From positions 22,119 through 86,118 of the forward strand of contig CAZDEO010000011.1 of NCBI GenBank assembly GCA_964504445.1: 64,000 bases of DNA, given 5' to 3'. Positions 24,905-34,298 of this stretch are shown here, in pieces. Below the pieces are notes generated by a model. The model searched no databases. It was not told where the DNA came from and was given only the letters and a program-made list of their open reading frames with translations. The first letter of the stretch is position 1. Each line of letters starts with the position of its first letter. The translations under genes and the position numbers were made by a program. Origin of the DNA: JACSRF01 sp964504445. GTDB lineage: Bacteria > Chloroflexota > Anaerolineae > Promineifilales > Promineifilaceae.

Positions 24905-26683
24905 CTAATTGTTCACAGGCAGGTTGGCAAAGGGAGTCGTGCTGGAAAGATAGCTGAGATTGACCCAACCAACACGGCCGTCTGCGAGCCGAATTTTGAC
25001 CCAGGTGGTGGTGGCATTTCTGCCTAGCAGGTCAACGGTTGTGCCTGTTGACAGGGTGGTAAGCACAGGGTAGCTGACGCCAGGGCCGCTGCGCATGTTC
25101 AGATAGTTGGCATAGGTAACCGTAGCTTTGCCTGGTGCGGGTGCTGGGCTGCTGGTACCGCCGTCGTTCCACACCGGTAGGCTGCTAATACTAATATTGG
25201 CTTGTAAGTAGACGGGTTTGGCGCTGACCCAGGCCTGGGTGTTGTTCCAGGTGATCATCACCCAGTTGCCGTCCGCGCTGCGGTACCCGGCTAGAGGCAC
25301 GGTTTGGCCGCGGCTGAGCTGGCCTAAGACGGTGTAGTTGAGTCCAGGGCCGGTGCGCACATTTAGCAGGGCGCTCACCACGGTGCCCATGCCACCAGCA
25401 GGGGTGGGTGTGGGGGTTGGTCCAGCATTTATGAGGCTCCAGGACAATTGCACCCGGGCGCCCCCCACACTTTCATAATATTCAAGCTGCATGGGTACGG
25501 TAGCGGTGCCCAGGGTAATGTCGGCGGTGAAGGTTTGGGGTGTGTGATCATACCAGGCATTGATAATTTGCTGCCCATTTACCCACAGGCGAACGCCATC
25601 ATCGGCCGTTACGCTAAAGCGGTAGGTTCCTGGGTTAAAAGCCATACTGCGGGTCCAGCGCACGGAGAAGTTGTCGGCGTTGATGGTGGTGGCAGGGGAA
25701 CCACTACCCCATTGAAAGTTAATTTGGGCGTCATCGCGGGTGAGAACGGGGGAGCCACTGAGGGTTTTGTTGTTGAAGTATTCGCCTTTCCAGGTGCCAC
25801 TAGAAACGGTAAGCCAACTGAGGCTGGCTTTGGCGCCGCCCTGGTTCTCGTAGTATTCAACCTGGATGGGTATTGCACCACCGGGCAGGTCTATGTCGGC
25901 GGTGTATGTGCTGTTGTTGGCGTCGTGCCATTGGTCAATGAGGAGACGGCCGTTGACCCATACGCGAATACCATCATCGGCCACGGCTGTGAAGCGATAT
26001 CTGCCAGAGTTCAGAGTTACGTTGCGCGTCCAGCGCACGGAGAATTGGTCAGCTGTGACGGTGCCCCATAAAGGCGAATCGATCCCCCAATCAAAGTTGA
26101 TGTTCTGGTCATCGCGGACCAGTACAGGGTTACCGGTGAGGGTGGTATTGTTGAAATATTCACCCTTCCAGCCGCCAATGGGTAGTGGCGCTTGTCCCCC
26201 AATGGGGGCCCAAGAAAGTTTGGCGACCGCTTTGCCACCAGCTTCGTAATATTCGACCTTGAGTTGGTGATCCCCGGCGCTAACGTAAATGTCGGCGCTG
26301 AGGGAATGCACCTGACTATCCCACCACGAGTCAAGGATCAGAACGTTGTCTAACCAGACGCGTAAGCCATCATCCATGGTTGCCGTAAAGCGATAACTGC
26401 CGGGGGGCAAGTTGATGGTGCGAATCCAGCGGGCGGAGAATTGGTCTTTGTCGATGATGGGGTCTGGTGCACCGTCTCCCCAGTCGTGGTTCAGTTCATT
26501 TTCTTGTCTTTGCAGTACGGGTGTGCCGGAAAGGGTTTTGTTGTTCCAATATGAAGCATCCCAGCTTGTATTAGCGGCGTGGGTAACGGCCGTTTTTTGC
26601 TGCCCTGATAGGCCAAAAAATAGCGCCAGAGCCAGCAAAGCCCATACAATAGACTTCCATTTGATCATCTTGTTTGGTCTCAT
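24905..26683 (-). CDS. Secreted protein with three PA14 and two SH3b domains
   Basis: 592 residues from the ATG at 26683, with AAGGAGG at 6 nt. The open frame further upstream is unsupported. A signal peptide (WALLALALFFGLSG) is followed by three PA14 repeats of ~130 residues, recognisable by SWDASYWNNKTLSG, GWKGEYFNNTTLTG, TWKGEYFNNKTLSG and the (D/A)DG(L/I/V)R(V/L)W motif. A Thr/Pro spacer and two SH3b domains (ALLNVRTGPGLNYTVLGQLS and NYLNMRSGPGVSYPVLTTLS) follow. PA14 domains bind glycans and SH3b binds wall peptides, so a cell-surface adhesin or wall-bound lectin is inferred. No catalytic domain is seen. Confidence 0.88.
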   Translation of the reverse strand: MRPNKMIKWKSIVWALLALALFFGLSGQQKTAVTHAANTSWDASYWNNKTLSGTPVLQRQENELNHDWGDGAPDPIIDKDQFSARWIRTINLPPGSYRFTATMDDGLRVWLDNVLILDSWWDSQVHSLSADIYVSAGDHQLKVEYYEAGGKAVAKLSWAPIGGQAPLPIGGWKGEYFNNTTLTGNPVLVRDDQNINFDWGIDSPLWGTVTADQFSVRWTRNVTLNSGRYRFTAVADDGIRVWVNGRLLIDQWHDANNSTYTADIDLPGGAIPIQVEYYENQGGAKASLSWLTVSSGTWKGEYFNNKTLSGSPVLTRDDAQINFQWGSGSPATTINADNFSVRWTRSMAFNPGTYRFSVTADDGVRLWVNGQQIINAWYDHTPQTFTADITLGTATVPMQLEYYESVGGARVQLSWSLINAGPTPTPTPAGGMGTVVSALLNVRTGPGLNYTVLGQLSRGQTVPLAGYRSADGNWVMITWNNTQAWVSAKPVYLQANISISSLPVWNDGGTSSPAPAPGKATVTYANYLNMRSGPGVSYPVLTTLSTGTTVDLLGRNATTTWVKIRLADGRVGWVNLSYLSSTTPFANLPVNN

Positions 26684-26711
26684 AGTATACCTCCTTAGGC
26701 ACCCAAAAAAT

Positions 26712-26755
26712 AATGAGTAAGCTATTATTCCTGATAATGATTGCACTTACTCATT
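26712..26755. promoter_or_regulatory. 10-bp inverted repeat upstream of the PA14 gene
   Basis: Arms AATGAGTAAG and CTTACTCATT are separated by 24 bp and lie 29 bp before the PA14 start codon. They could be an operator. The rest of the 234-bp divergent region (26684-26917) is AT-rich and holds no gene. Confidence 0.5.
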
Positions 26756-26917
26756 TCACATTGTAGATCACTTTTGCCACTTTCTGTCAATCTTTTTGCG
26801 GATTTTTCCCCTACGCCAGCAAGACCCCAAATATACGTAAGCTGCGCGTAGGGTGTTGGTGGCAATTTTGCGTATCTTTAATGGATGCTACACAATTCTA
26901 GCTTAAACTGACCTGGG

Positions 26918-29056
26918 ATGGTTTTCATGGTACCAGATATGTTGCGGCTGCTGTTTGGCGGCATGGCGATTATTTATTTTTTGGCAGCTTTTTTGCTGCT
27001 GTTGCGTCCGGCATATCGGCGTGGGTTCACGCGTTTGCTGGCGGCGTATTTGACGGCCGTTGGGGCCTGGGAACTGGCTCTAACGCAACAGGTCGTTTTT
27101 TTGCAAGAGCGGCTGATCACATACGGCTTTTTCTTACTTGCTTTTTACCTGATCTACTTGACCTATGGGTTTTTGCGTGTCGAAGAACGTCGAGATCGTC
27201 CCTGGTGGGCGGTTGGCTTAATCCTTTTGCTTCTTTTGGTTGCGCTGGACGTGATGTTGCCAGCCCCCGCTATGCCAGTTTTTTGGCAGTCGCTGCATCC
27301 TCTCTGGACGCTGGCGTTGTTGGGCGGTTGGGCTGTTTTGTGGGGAAGAACGGCCGTGATTACCCTCCACGCCCATCGCCACACGGAACGACGCCCTTTA
27401 CACCGCAACCGGATCCGGTATTGGTTGCTCATTATCCTGCTTATTGCCATGGCTGATTTGGCTTCCCTGACCAACGCCCTGCTCCTGGCGACGATTTTAC
27501 GCTTTTTGGCTTCTGTTTTGGCTGCTTATGCGGCGTTGACTTACCGGCTGATTGACATTCGCTACATTGTTGGTCGTGCCACTAGCCAGCTCCTGGCGGC
27601 TATGCTCATCGGCATATGCTATGGATTGGGGGTTTTCTACTTGTGGCGCGCAACGCCGGCGCGTGTGCCGCCCCTTTTCGCCAGTGCCGGGTTAACCATG
27701 TTGTTAGTTCTACTTTTCCCCCCTTTGCAAAAGGGGATCCAGCGACTGGTTGAATATTTTTCTGCTGAAAATGAATATGATCCGAACCGCACGTTGCGTG
27801 AATATAGCATGATCATCAGCAATATCATGGATCTGTCAGAGTTGGAGGCAACGGCCGTGCGGCTCATCAGTGAAGCCATGGAGATCAGCTACGGCACCCT
27901 CTTTCTGGTAGACTCTGGCGAAGACTTGGTTGGTCGCCCCATCTATCAATTGGTTAGCGTGCAAGGTTTTGGCGTTGACAAACTGGTATTGGGTGCTTTT
28001 GCGGCCCATAGCCCCGTCGTTAACTTTTTATCCAAACAGCGCCGCCCTTTAACGCAGTATGATATTGATTGGCAACCGCAGTTTCAAGAAATTACCCAAC
28101 CGGAGCGGGAATGGCTATCTAGCCTGGGTGTAGAAGTATTTGTGCCCATCTACACGCAGGAGAAGTGGATTGGTTTGTTAGGGTTGGGGCCAAAAGTTGC
28201 CGGAACCCGCTATTATGATCGTGATTTGATGTTGCTGAGTACCCTGGCAGACCAAACGGCCGTTGCTCTGGAAAACGCCCGGCTTATTGCCGACCTGACG
28301 CGCCTGACCCATGACCTGCAACAAGCCTACACCGATTTAGAGCGGGCCAACCGCCAATTACAAGAGAGCGACCAATTAAAATCCGACTTTATTGGGGTAA
28401 TCACGCACGAAATGCGGACGCCCTTCGCTCACGTCGGCTTTGCCCTACAATTATTGGAAAATGAAGGAGTGGCGCAACTTTCTCCAAGCCAGCGCGAAGA
28501 ATTTGCCAAACTAAAAGCAGGCATCAAACAGGCGCGAGAAATGGTAGACAACCTGATCAATTTTGCGGCCTTTGTGAACAAACAACGACGCCTGCAATGC
28601 TCGCAGTTGGATTTTTACGAGTTGGTGTTGGAAGTTGTACGGCCGTTGCAAACGTTAGCCGCAAACAAAAACATTCAACTTGAAATTGAGGGAGCCAATC
28701 AACCCCTCTCGCTTTACGGCGACCGTGACCGGCTAACAGATGCCATTCATCACCTGGTCCACAACGCCATTAAATTCACCATAGACGACGGCCAAATCAC
28801 CATTCACACCTGGCAAGAAGCAAATCAGCTTGTCTTCTCTGTAAAAGACAGTGGGCCAGGCATCCCCCCGGAGCGTCTGGACAAGCTGTGGGATGGATTT
28901 AACCAGTTGGCCGACCCGCTGCGGCGAGGCGTAGAGGGCATTGGCCTGGGGTTGACCCTTGTGAAAGCTGTAGCCCTGGCTCATGGCGGTGACGTTTTTG
29001 CCCACAGCGACGAAACCGTGGGCAGCACTTTTGGCTTCAAGCTACCAGTCAGCTAA
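26918..29056 (+). CDS. Membrane histidine kinase with GAF domain
   Basis: 712 residues. The start may be ATG 26918 or ATG 26927, and neither has a clear ribosome site. Seven or eight membrane spans occupy residues ~8-270, a GAF domain ~300-450 and a coiled coil ~455-490. The HisKA domain has its phospho-acceptor His at residue 497 in THEMRTPFAHV. HATPase_c follows with N-box HHLVHNAIKFT, G1 KDSGPGIPPE and G2 GIGLGLTLVKA. It should sense a membrane or small-molecule signal and phosphorylate a response regulator that is not encoded nearby. It overlaps the convergent CPBP gene by 4 nt. Confidence 0.93.
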   Translation: MVFMVPDMLRLLFGGMAIIYFLAAFLLLLRPAYRRGFTRLLAAYLTAVGAWELALTQQVVFLQERLITYGFFLLAFYLIYLTYGFLRVEERRDRPWWAVGLILLLLLVALDVMLPAPAMPVFWQSLHPLWTLALLGGWAVLWGRTAVITLHAHRHTERRPLHRNRIRYWLLIILLIAMADLASLTNALLLATILRFLASVLAAYAALTYRLIDIRYIVGRATSQLLAAMLIGICYGLGVFYLWRATPARVPPLFASAGLTMLLVLLFPPLQKGIQRLVEYFSAENEYDPNRTLREYSMIISNIMDLSELEATAVRLISEAMEISYGTLFLVDSGEDLVGRPIYQLVSVQGFGVDKLVLGAFAAHSPVVNFLSKQRRPLTQYDIDWQPQFQEITQPEREWLSSLGVEVFVPIYTQEKWIGLLGLGPKVAGTRYYDRDLMLLSTLADQTAVALENARLIADLTRLTHDLQQAYTDLERANRQLQESDQLKSDFIGVITHEMRTPFAHVGFALQLLENEGVAQLSPSQREEFAKLKAGIKQAREMVDNLINFAAFVNKQRRLQCSQLDFYELVLEVVRPLQTLAANKNIQLEIEGANQPLSLYGDRDRLTDAIHHLVHNAIKFTIDDGQITIHTWQEANQLVFSVKDSGPGIPPERLDKLWDGFNQLADPLRRGVEGIGLGLTLVKAVALAHGGDVFAHSDETVGSTFGFKLPVS

Positions 29057-30060
29057 ACGCCCCCATTATTAACCAAAGGTTCCAGGTACATAGCCAAAAG
29101 AGACAGCATACCTAAAACAAAGTTGTAGCCAAAATGCACGAAAATTGCCACGCTGGTATTTGTGCGCTGACGGATGCGCCCCAAGGCTAACCCAATAATG
29201 AACACGACCAACGTGACCGGCGTGATACCGTATTGCACGTGGGCAATGGCAAATAACAGCGAGGTAAACCACAGGCCAAAAACTGGTTGGAGCGCTCCTC
29301 GAAAAAGAATCTCTTCACCCAGGCCAGCAGAAAGAGCCAAAACAAACCATTCCCACACCGTGTCTAGCCCGCTAAACAATTCGCCGCTGATACTTTCTAC
29401 AAGATCGGACTGTTCTGGCGCTAATAGCGCCCAGGCAAGGCCACCAATCCATTGCAGTACGACTAAAATAACAATCCAGCGCAGCCCAAGCCCTACATGT
29501 TCTCTACTCATTGCTTGTAACCCTAACCGTTCTGACACTTGATGACCCCCGCGCCGCACCAATAGCCCTACACCAAACAAGGCCAGCAGCACGAATAATG
29601 CTTGCTGCATAACTAAGTCGTTAATGTCAGCGGCCTCTGCAGTCAGGGCAATTTCCTCCAAGCCCCCTTGAGTTAAGGTTACCAACGTATTTCCGATGAG
29701 GTAGCCGCTGAGAACCAACGCCAGAGTGTGGACCGGCGAGTTGATGTTAAGCGGCAGCCAGTGAGCAAGCTGTTGGCGCACTGTGCGCAAGCTGGCAAGA
29801 GTGCCCCAAGCCCCCATAAAAGCGATCATTCCACCAGCAAGGGGGAAGTTGTTGAGTGGCAAACCACCTTGCCCTTGTAGCGTTGCGACGGCTTCTGCCG
29901 GTAGCAATGCCAGGGCAAGGCCCCCAAGAATGATGGGGACATTCATGAAAAGCAGCATGCGATCAAAAGCGATATTCATGGTGGCGTTTTGGTGTGCTGC
30001 CAGCCAGTTTGCCAGCAGAATGATTATGATGATTAAGGCTATGAGTAGAAATAGTGACAT
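29053..30060 (-). CDS. CPBP-family intramembrane protease
   Basis: 335 residues with AGGAG before the ATG and about eight membrane spans. The Abi/CPBP motifs are present: motif 1 EEILFRGALQPVFG (Glu-Glu and Arg), motif 2 in the LLFAIAHVQYG segment (His) and motif 3 HFGYNFVLG (His/Asn). CPBP members are glutamate-type membrane proteases or prenyl-protein proteases, and in some bacteria they act in bacteriocin immunity. The substrate is unknown. The N-terminal half (~150 residues) is additional to the core domain. Confidence 0.88.
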   Translation of the reverse strand: MSLFLLIALIIIIILLANWLAAHQNATMNIAFDRMLLFMNVPIILGGLALALLPAEAVATLQGQGGLPLNNFPLAGGMIAFMGAWGTLASLRTVRQQLAHWLPLNINSPVHTLALVLSGYLIGNTLVTLTQGGLEEIALTAEAADINDLVMQQALFVLLALFGVGLLVRRGGHQVSERLGLQAMSREHVGLGLRWIVILVVLQWIGGLAWALLAPEQSDLVESISGELFSGLDTVWEWFVLALSAGLGEEILFRGALQPVFGLWFTSLLFAIAHVQYGITPVTLVVFIIGLALGRIRQRTNTSVAIFVHFGYNFVLGMLSLLAMYLEPLVNNGGV

Positions 30061-30185
30061 GATCTTTGCTCCTATGGGCTAAGTATAGGCGCAGGTATTC
30101 AGAAAGGGTATGGCTCTGCAGCGGCTTCTCATTTGTTTTGGGCTATTCCTTGCTTGCACCACTGGCTGTGCATACAATTTCTTTA

Positions 30186-31496
30186 ATGGATGAGAGCTTG
30201 CAGGAACGATTGAACCGCCTGGGTGTGCAAAGGGGTGTGCGGCATTTGAAAGTGCCGCCGCTGAAGCGGCAACGCACGGAGCGCGCAGGGTCAACCGAGG
30301 AAGAGGTTGGTTTGCGCCCGCGGTTAGGTTTTGACGGTGACGAGTTGCCGCCTTTGTCGGTGCTGTTGCCGGGTGGCCTGGTGGTTGAAACGGCCGTTGG
30401 TGGCTGTTTCGTCCTTGATCGCGTATATCCTCTTGCGTTTCAGCATGGAGATGACCACCTGGCAGATTTGCTGGTGTTGCCCTTGGAAACGGCCGTGCCC
30501 TTACTGCGGGATGATTCCTTACGTGGTTTGAATTTGCAAGAGTTCCTCTTTTTAGACACAGAAACCACAGGTTTGGCTGGAGCAGGCACCCTGGCCTTTA
30601 TGGTAGGGGTGGCCTTTTTTACCGCCGATGCCCTGGTTGTGCGCCAATATTTTTTGCGCGACCAGGGTGATGAGGCGGCTATGCTGACCTTGCTCAATGA
30701 TTTGCTGGCCCAAAAGGCGGGCCTCATTACCTTTAATGGCCGCTCCTTTGACCTGCCTTTGCTCGACGGCCGTTACCTCATGAATCGCATGTTTAGCGAC
30801 TTGCTAGACATGCCCCACATTGATCTGCTTCCTCCTGCTCGGCGCCTTTGGCGCAGCCGCCTTGGTTCCTGTGCGCTAAGCTCTTTGGAAAAGACCCTGT
30901 TAGGCGTACACCGCACCCAAGAAGACATTCCCGGCTGGCTAATTCCCGGCTTGTATCAAGATTATCTTCGCACTGGCGATGTTCGTGAACTGCTGCGCGT
31001 TTTTTATCACAATCAAATTGACATGTTGTCTATGGTTACCCTGGCGGCTCGTATTCTGCAAGTGTTAACTACTCCTCACCCTTCTGCGCATCCCATTGAC
31101 CGGGTTAGTTTGGCAAAGTGGCAGGCTGATAGAGGCTTGCACGAGGCCGCCGAGGTAAATTTGCGTACGGCCGTATCGAGTGATTTGCCCTTAGATATTT
31201 ACCAGTACGTGCTGGGTCAGTTAGGGCAACTACTTAAGCGGCAAGAGCGCCGTGCAGAAGCAGTTGTGTTTTGGCAGCAGTTAGCGGCTACCTCTTTTGA
31301 TACCGTTGACGCCCACATAGAGCTGGCCAAGTATTACGAATGGCACCATGGTGATTTGCAGGCGGCCGTTCAATGGACCCGCCAGGGATTGACCTTAGCC
31401 GAAAGTTGGGGAGATGCGCAGGCCAGGTTAGTGCGGGGGGCGTTACAACACCGCCTAAAGCGTCTGTTACGGAAACAACGGGGTCATGGAGGATGA
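30186..31496 (+). CDS. RNase H-fold DEDD-type exonuclease (YprB-like)
   Basis: 436 residues from the ATG at 30186 (MDESLQERLNRLG). The frame is open from a TTG at 30066, which would add a hydrophobic leader unlikely for this family. The exonuclease domain holds FLDTETTGLAGAG (first Asp-x-Glu), ITFNGRSFDLPLL (second Asp) and VFYHNQIDMLSM (last Asp region), the DEDD pattern of YprB/RNase_H_2 proteins. A C-terminal TPR-like helical region (LAATSFDTVDAHIELAKYYE and beyond) would mediate protein contacts. A nucleic-acid maturation or repair role is inferred. Its stop is immediately adjacent to the next ATG. Confidence 0.82.
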   Translation: MDESLQERLNRLGVQRGVRHLKVPPLKRQRTERAGSTEEEVGLRPRLGFDGDELPPLSVLLPGGLVVETAVGGCFVLDRVYPLAFQHGDDHLADLLVLPLETAVPLLRDDSLRGLNLQEFLFLDTETTGLAGAGTLAFMVGVAFFTADALVVRQYFLRDQGDEAAMLTLLNDLLAQKAGLITFNGRSFDLPLLDGRYLMNRMFSDLLDMPHIDLLPPARRLWRSRLGSCALSSLEKTLLGVHRTQEDIPGWLIPGLYQDYLRTGDVRELLRVFYHNQIDMLSMVTLAARILQVLTTPHPSAHPIDRVSLAKWQADRGLHEAAEVNLRTAVSSDLPLDIYQYVLGQLGQLLKRQERRAEAVVFWQQLAATSFDTVDAHIELAKYYEWHHGDLQAAVQWTRQGLTLAESWGDAQARLVRGALQHRLKRLLRKQRGHGG

Positions 31497-32591
31497 ATGC
31501 TGCCCAAACCATATTGCTCTATTGCCCTGAAGGTTCTTTTACTGGGTTTACTAATTACCCTTGCCGCTTGTGCGACTCCTGTTCAGCAGGAGATTTTGCC
31601 TACCCGGCTGCCCCTGGCTATGTTGACCACGCCACTGCCTGCTACAGAAACGGCCGTTCCCCCCTCTGCCACGGCGACTACCACACCGCTGCCAACAGCT
31701 ACGCTGACACCTTCACCCACCTCAACAGCTACCCCGACGCCTCCGCCAACAGCCACCCCTACCCCCAATTTCATTCCCGACTACATCGTGGGGGGATTGG
31801 TGCAGGCTCCTTACCTGGAGGAACCACCAGGTTCTGTCGCCTGTGACGGGACTGGCGTGCTCTTTCGCAGCCGCTTTCCCAGCGATTATGGGGGCCCCTG
31901 GCGCTACTATACGGCTTACTTGCCCCCGTGTTATGGCCAACAAGGTCGCACTTACCCGGTTCTTTACCTTTTCCATGGATCTATTCAGACCGACAGTCAT
32001 TGGGTGGATTTGGGCCTGGCAGAAATAATAGACGCCGGCATAGCTGACGGCCGTTATCCTCCCTTTATGGTCATCTTGCCTTTTAATGACGACCTGGGTA
32101 ACAAAACCTCGGGCGGAGAACGGAGCATTGAAGGGATTACCCTAAACGCATTGTTGCCCTACATTGATGACAACTACTGTACCTGGAACGCCGCAGAAGG
32201 GCGTAGCATAGGGGGCATCTCCCGCGGGGGCTATTGGGCGCTAATGATTGCTTTTCGCCATCCAGACTTGTTTACGGCCGTTTCCGGCCATAGCAGCCAT
32301 CTACGCTACGAAACGGACAAAGCCGAGTACAACCCCCTTTCCACCTATGCCGAAGCAGATTTATCGCGCATGCGCATCTGGTTAGATTGGGGCGAGAAGG
32401 ACTTTTTGTACTTTGGGCAAAAAACACTGCACGAATCCCTGTTGGAAGCCGACATTCTCCATGATGTACGCATGAATCAAGGTGGGCACAATGAGTGGTA
32501 TTGGCTGGCACATATCCAAGAATATTTAGACTGGCACGCCGCAGCCTGGCCCTTGGACCCGGCTGCTTACCCGCCCTGCCCAGCGCCTTAA
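31497..32591 (+). CDS. Secreted lipoprotein esterase of the esterase-D type
   Basis: 364 residues. The ATG follows the upstream stop directly, with GGAGG 4 nt before it, so translation is coupled. Signal peptide and lipobox LAAC are followed by a Thr/Pro linker to residue ~95. The alpha/beta hydrolase domain shows YPVLYLFHG (oxyanion region), the nucleophile elbow GISRGG, an acid in WLDWGEKDFLYFG and the catalytic His in MNQGGHNEWYW. Esterase-D/feruloyl-esterase-like enzymes cleave acyl esters on sugars. The actual substrate is unknown. Confidence 0.88.
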   Translation: MLPKPYCSIALKVLLLGLLITLAACATPVQQEILPTRLPLAMLTTPLPATETAVPPSATATTTPLPTATLTPSPTSTATPTPPPTATPTPNFIPDYIVGGLVQAPYLEEPPGSVACDGTGVLFRSRFPSDYGGPWRYYTAYLPPCYGQQGRTYPVLYLFHGSIQTDSHWVDLGLAEIIDAGIADGRYPPFMVILPFNDDLGNKTSGGERSIEGITLNALLPYIDDNYCTWNAAEGRSIGGISRGGYWALMIAFRHPDLFTAVSGHSSHLRYETDKAEYNPLSTYAEADLSRMRIWLDWGEKDFLYFGQKTLHESLLEADILHDVRMNQGGHNEWYWLAHIQEYLDWHAAAWPLDPAAYPPCPAP

Positions 32592-32712
32592 CGGCTGTTG
32601 CGCGGTGAATAGTCCACGACATACCCACTTTTTGCCACCTGTCGTTAACTGGGCCGCCCTTCCTGAGGTATAATCGCTAGAGGATTTAGAAAACATGGGT
32701 GAACGTCAAACA

Positions 32713-32985
32713 ATGAAACAACTGGAAGCAACCATTTACGGCCGTGTTCAAGGAGTCAGCTTCCGTTACCACACCAGCCTGGAAGCAAACCGCTTAAACT
32801 TGGTGGGCTGGGTAGCCAATCAAAGCGACGGCTCCGTCCATACCATTGCCCAAGGCCCCGAGACAGCCCTGCAACAATACCTCACCTTTTTGCATAAAGG
32901 GTCACCGGCAGCCCGCGTAGAACGCGTAGTTGCCAAATGGGGTGAACCCAGTCAGCAATTCTCACGCTTTCGGATACGTCCCTAA
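32713..32985 (+). CDS. acyP: Acylphosphatase
   Basis: 90 residues from ATG 32713 (MKQLEATIYGRVQGVSFRYH), the usual length. ATG 32695 would add six residues. It hydrolyses acyl phosphates such as carbamoyl- and acetyl-phosphate. The catalytic Arg is in GRVQGVSFR and the catalytic Asn in GWVANQSDGSV. It overlaps the next gene by one base (TAATG), so the two are translationally coupled. Confidence 0.95.
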   Translation: MKQLEATIYGRVQGVSFRYHTSLEANRLNLVGWVANQSDGSVHTIAQGPETALQQYLTFLHKGSPAARVERVVAKWGEPSQQFSRFRIRP

Positions 32986-34283
32986 TGAACGGTACTTCAA
33001 TCGTCCTCTTGCAAAAAAGACAGCGCCTGGCCTGGTTCATGTTGTTGGGCGGATTCGCCGTCTTCCTGGCTATCGCCGTGTCAACCCCCTTGTTCATTCG
33101 CACCCATTTACAAAACACCACAGACTTGCTGGTAGTTTTAGCCCAGTCAAACCAGGGAACCCTGAGCATTGACAACCCCGTTAACGCACCGCGCGCCGCG
33201 CTGCCCGGCGAAGCGCCCCAAACTGTTACACCTGGCGAAACGGTTCTGACGGATTCTTCAGCCAGTGGCTTATTGCTGATTACTCTTCCAGACAGCGAGG
33301 AGGTTTTGGCCCGTTTACAGCTTTATAGCACGACAATTGTGCGTATCGTAGAGGCGCAAACCCCTCGGTTTGAGCTGAGTGACCAGCCCCGTAGCTTTTC
33401 TGCCACCTTGACCAGCGGGCGAATTCGTTTGGTAGTGCCTGGCAGTGGTGATGTACGGCCGTTTCTTGTCAGCATTAGCACGCCCCATGGTGTCATCGCC
33501 GTGCGCGAACCCGGAGAATACTCATTAGACGTAAATAACGAGATTACCCAAATTACCGTACAGCAAGGCAATGTTGATGTGCGCGCCCAAAACAGAATTT
33601 TGAACCTGGAGCAAGCGCAACGTGCTGAAATAATCGTCAACGCACCCCCTGTAGGGCCACTGCCCCCAGAGCGTGATTTATTACAAAATGGTAGCTTTGG
33701 TCAGCATTGGTCCCGCTGGGTGCAGCTTGGCTGGAATGTCGAAAGAGCCGACCAGCCAGAAGGGCAGGTAGAAATCACCGAAATCTTTGGTGAAAATGGC
33801 CTACAAATTACACGTAGCGGAGAAGGCCATGCTGATGTTGGCGTGCGTCAGGTGATCAACCAGGATGTGACAGATTTTGTGTCGCTGTTGTTAGAGGTAG
33901 ACTTACGAATTGTCGATCAATCGTTGGGGGTTTGCGGTACGGTAGGTAGTGAATGCCCGGTGATTTTGCGCATTGAATATGATGATCTGAACAGCAATCC
34001 TCAGGTTTGGCAGCAGGGCTTTTACGCCAGCGGAAGCATTGAGGCTGATGGTCCCCCTGACGTTTGCGTGTCCTGTCCTCCCCCCCGGTTTGAGCACGTA
34101 CAAGCTCCTTTGGACCAGCTTTTCTTTTTTCGCGCCGACCTCATTTCAGAGCTGCAACGCAAGGGGTTTAGCCCCCCCAGGCGTATCAAAAGCATGAGCG
34201 TCATTGCTTCGGGTCATAGTTTTGCGGTGCAAATATTAGATATTGCGCTCTTGGCTAGCGAGCATGCCGGTGGGGACTCATAA
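32985..34283 (+). CDS. FecR-like membrane-anchored protein
   Basis: 432 residues. A single N-terminal membrane span (residues ~15-37) is followed by a FecR-type beta domain (~60-225). SATLTSGRIRLVVPG, ISTPHGVIAVREPGEYSLDV and TQITVQQGNVDVRAQNRIL are typical of FecR. A C-terminal beta-sandwich (~230-425, starting LLQNGSFGQHWSRWVQLGWN) looks like a carbohydrate-binding module. No sigma factor or TonB receptor is nearby, so it is not a classical iron-signalling FecR. A role in surface sensing or binding is inferred. Confidence 0.75.
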   Translation: MNGTSIVLLQKRQRLAWFMLLGGFAVFLAIAVSTPLFIRTHLQNTTDLLVVLAQSNQGTLSIDNPVNAPRAALPGEAPQTVTPGETVLTDSSASGLLLITLPDSEEVLARLQLYSTTIVRIVEAQTPRFELSDQPRSFSATLTSGRIRLVVPGSGDVRPFLVSISTPHGVIAVREPGEYSLDVNNEITQITVQQGNVDVRAQNRILNLEQAQRAEIIVNAPPVGPLPPERDLLQNGSFGQHWSRWVQLGWNVERADQPEGQVEITEIFGENGLQITRSGEGHADVGVRQVINQDVTDFVSLLLEVDLRIVDQSLGVCGTVGSECPVILRIEYDDLNSNPQVWQQGFYASGSIEADGPPDVCVSCPPPRFEHVQAPLDQLFFFRADLISELQRKGFSPPRRIKSMSVIASGHSFAVQILDIALLASEHAGGDS

Positions 34284-34298
34284 GCAGGTGTTGATAAT

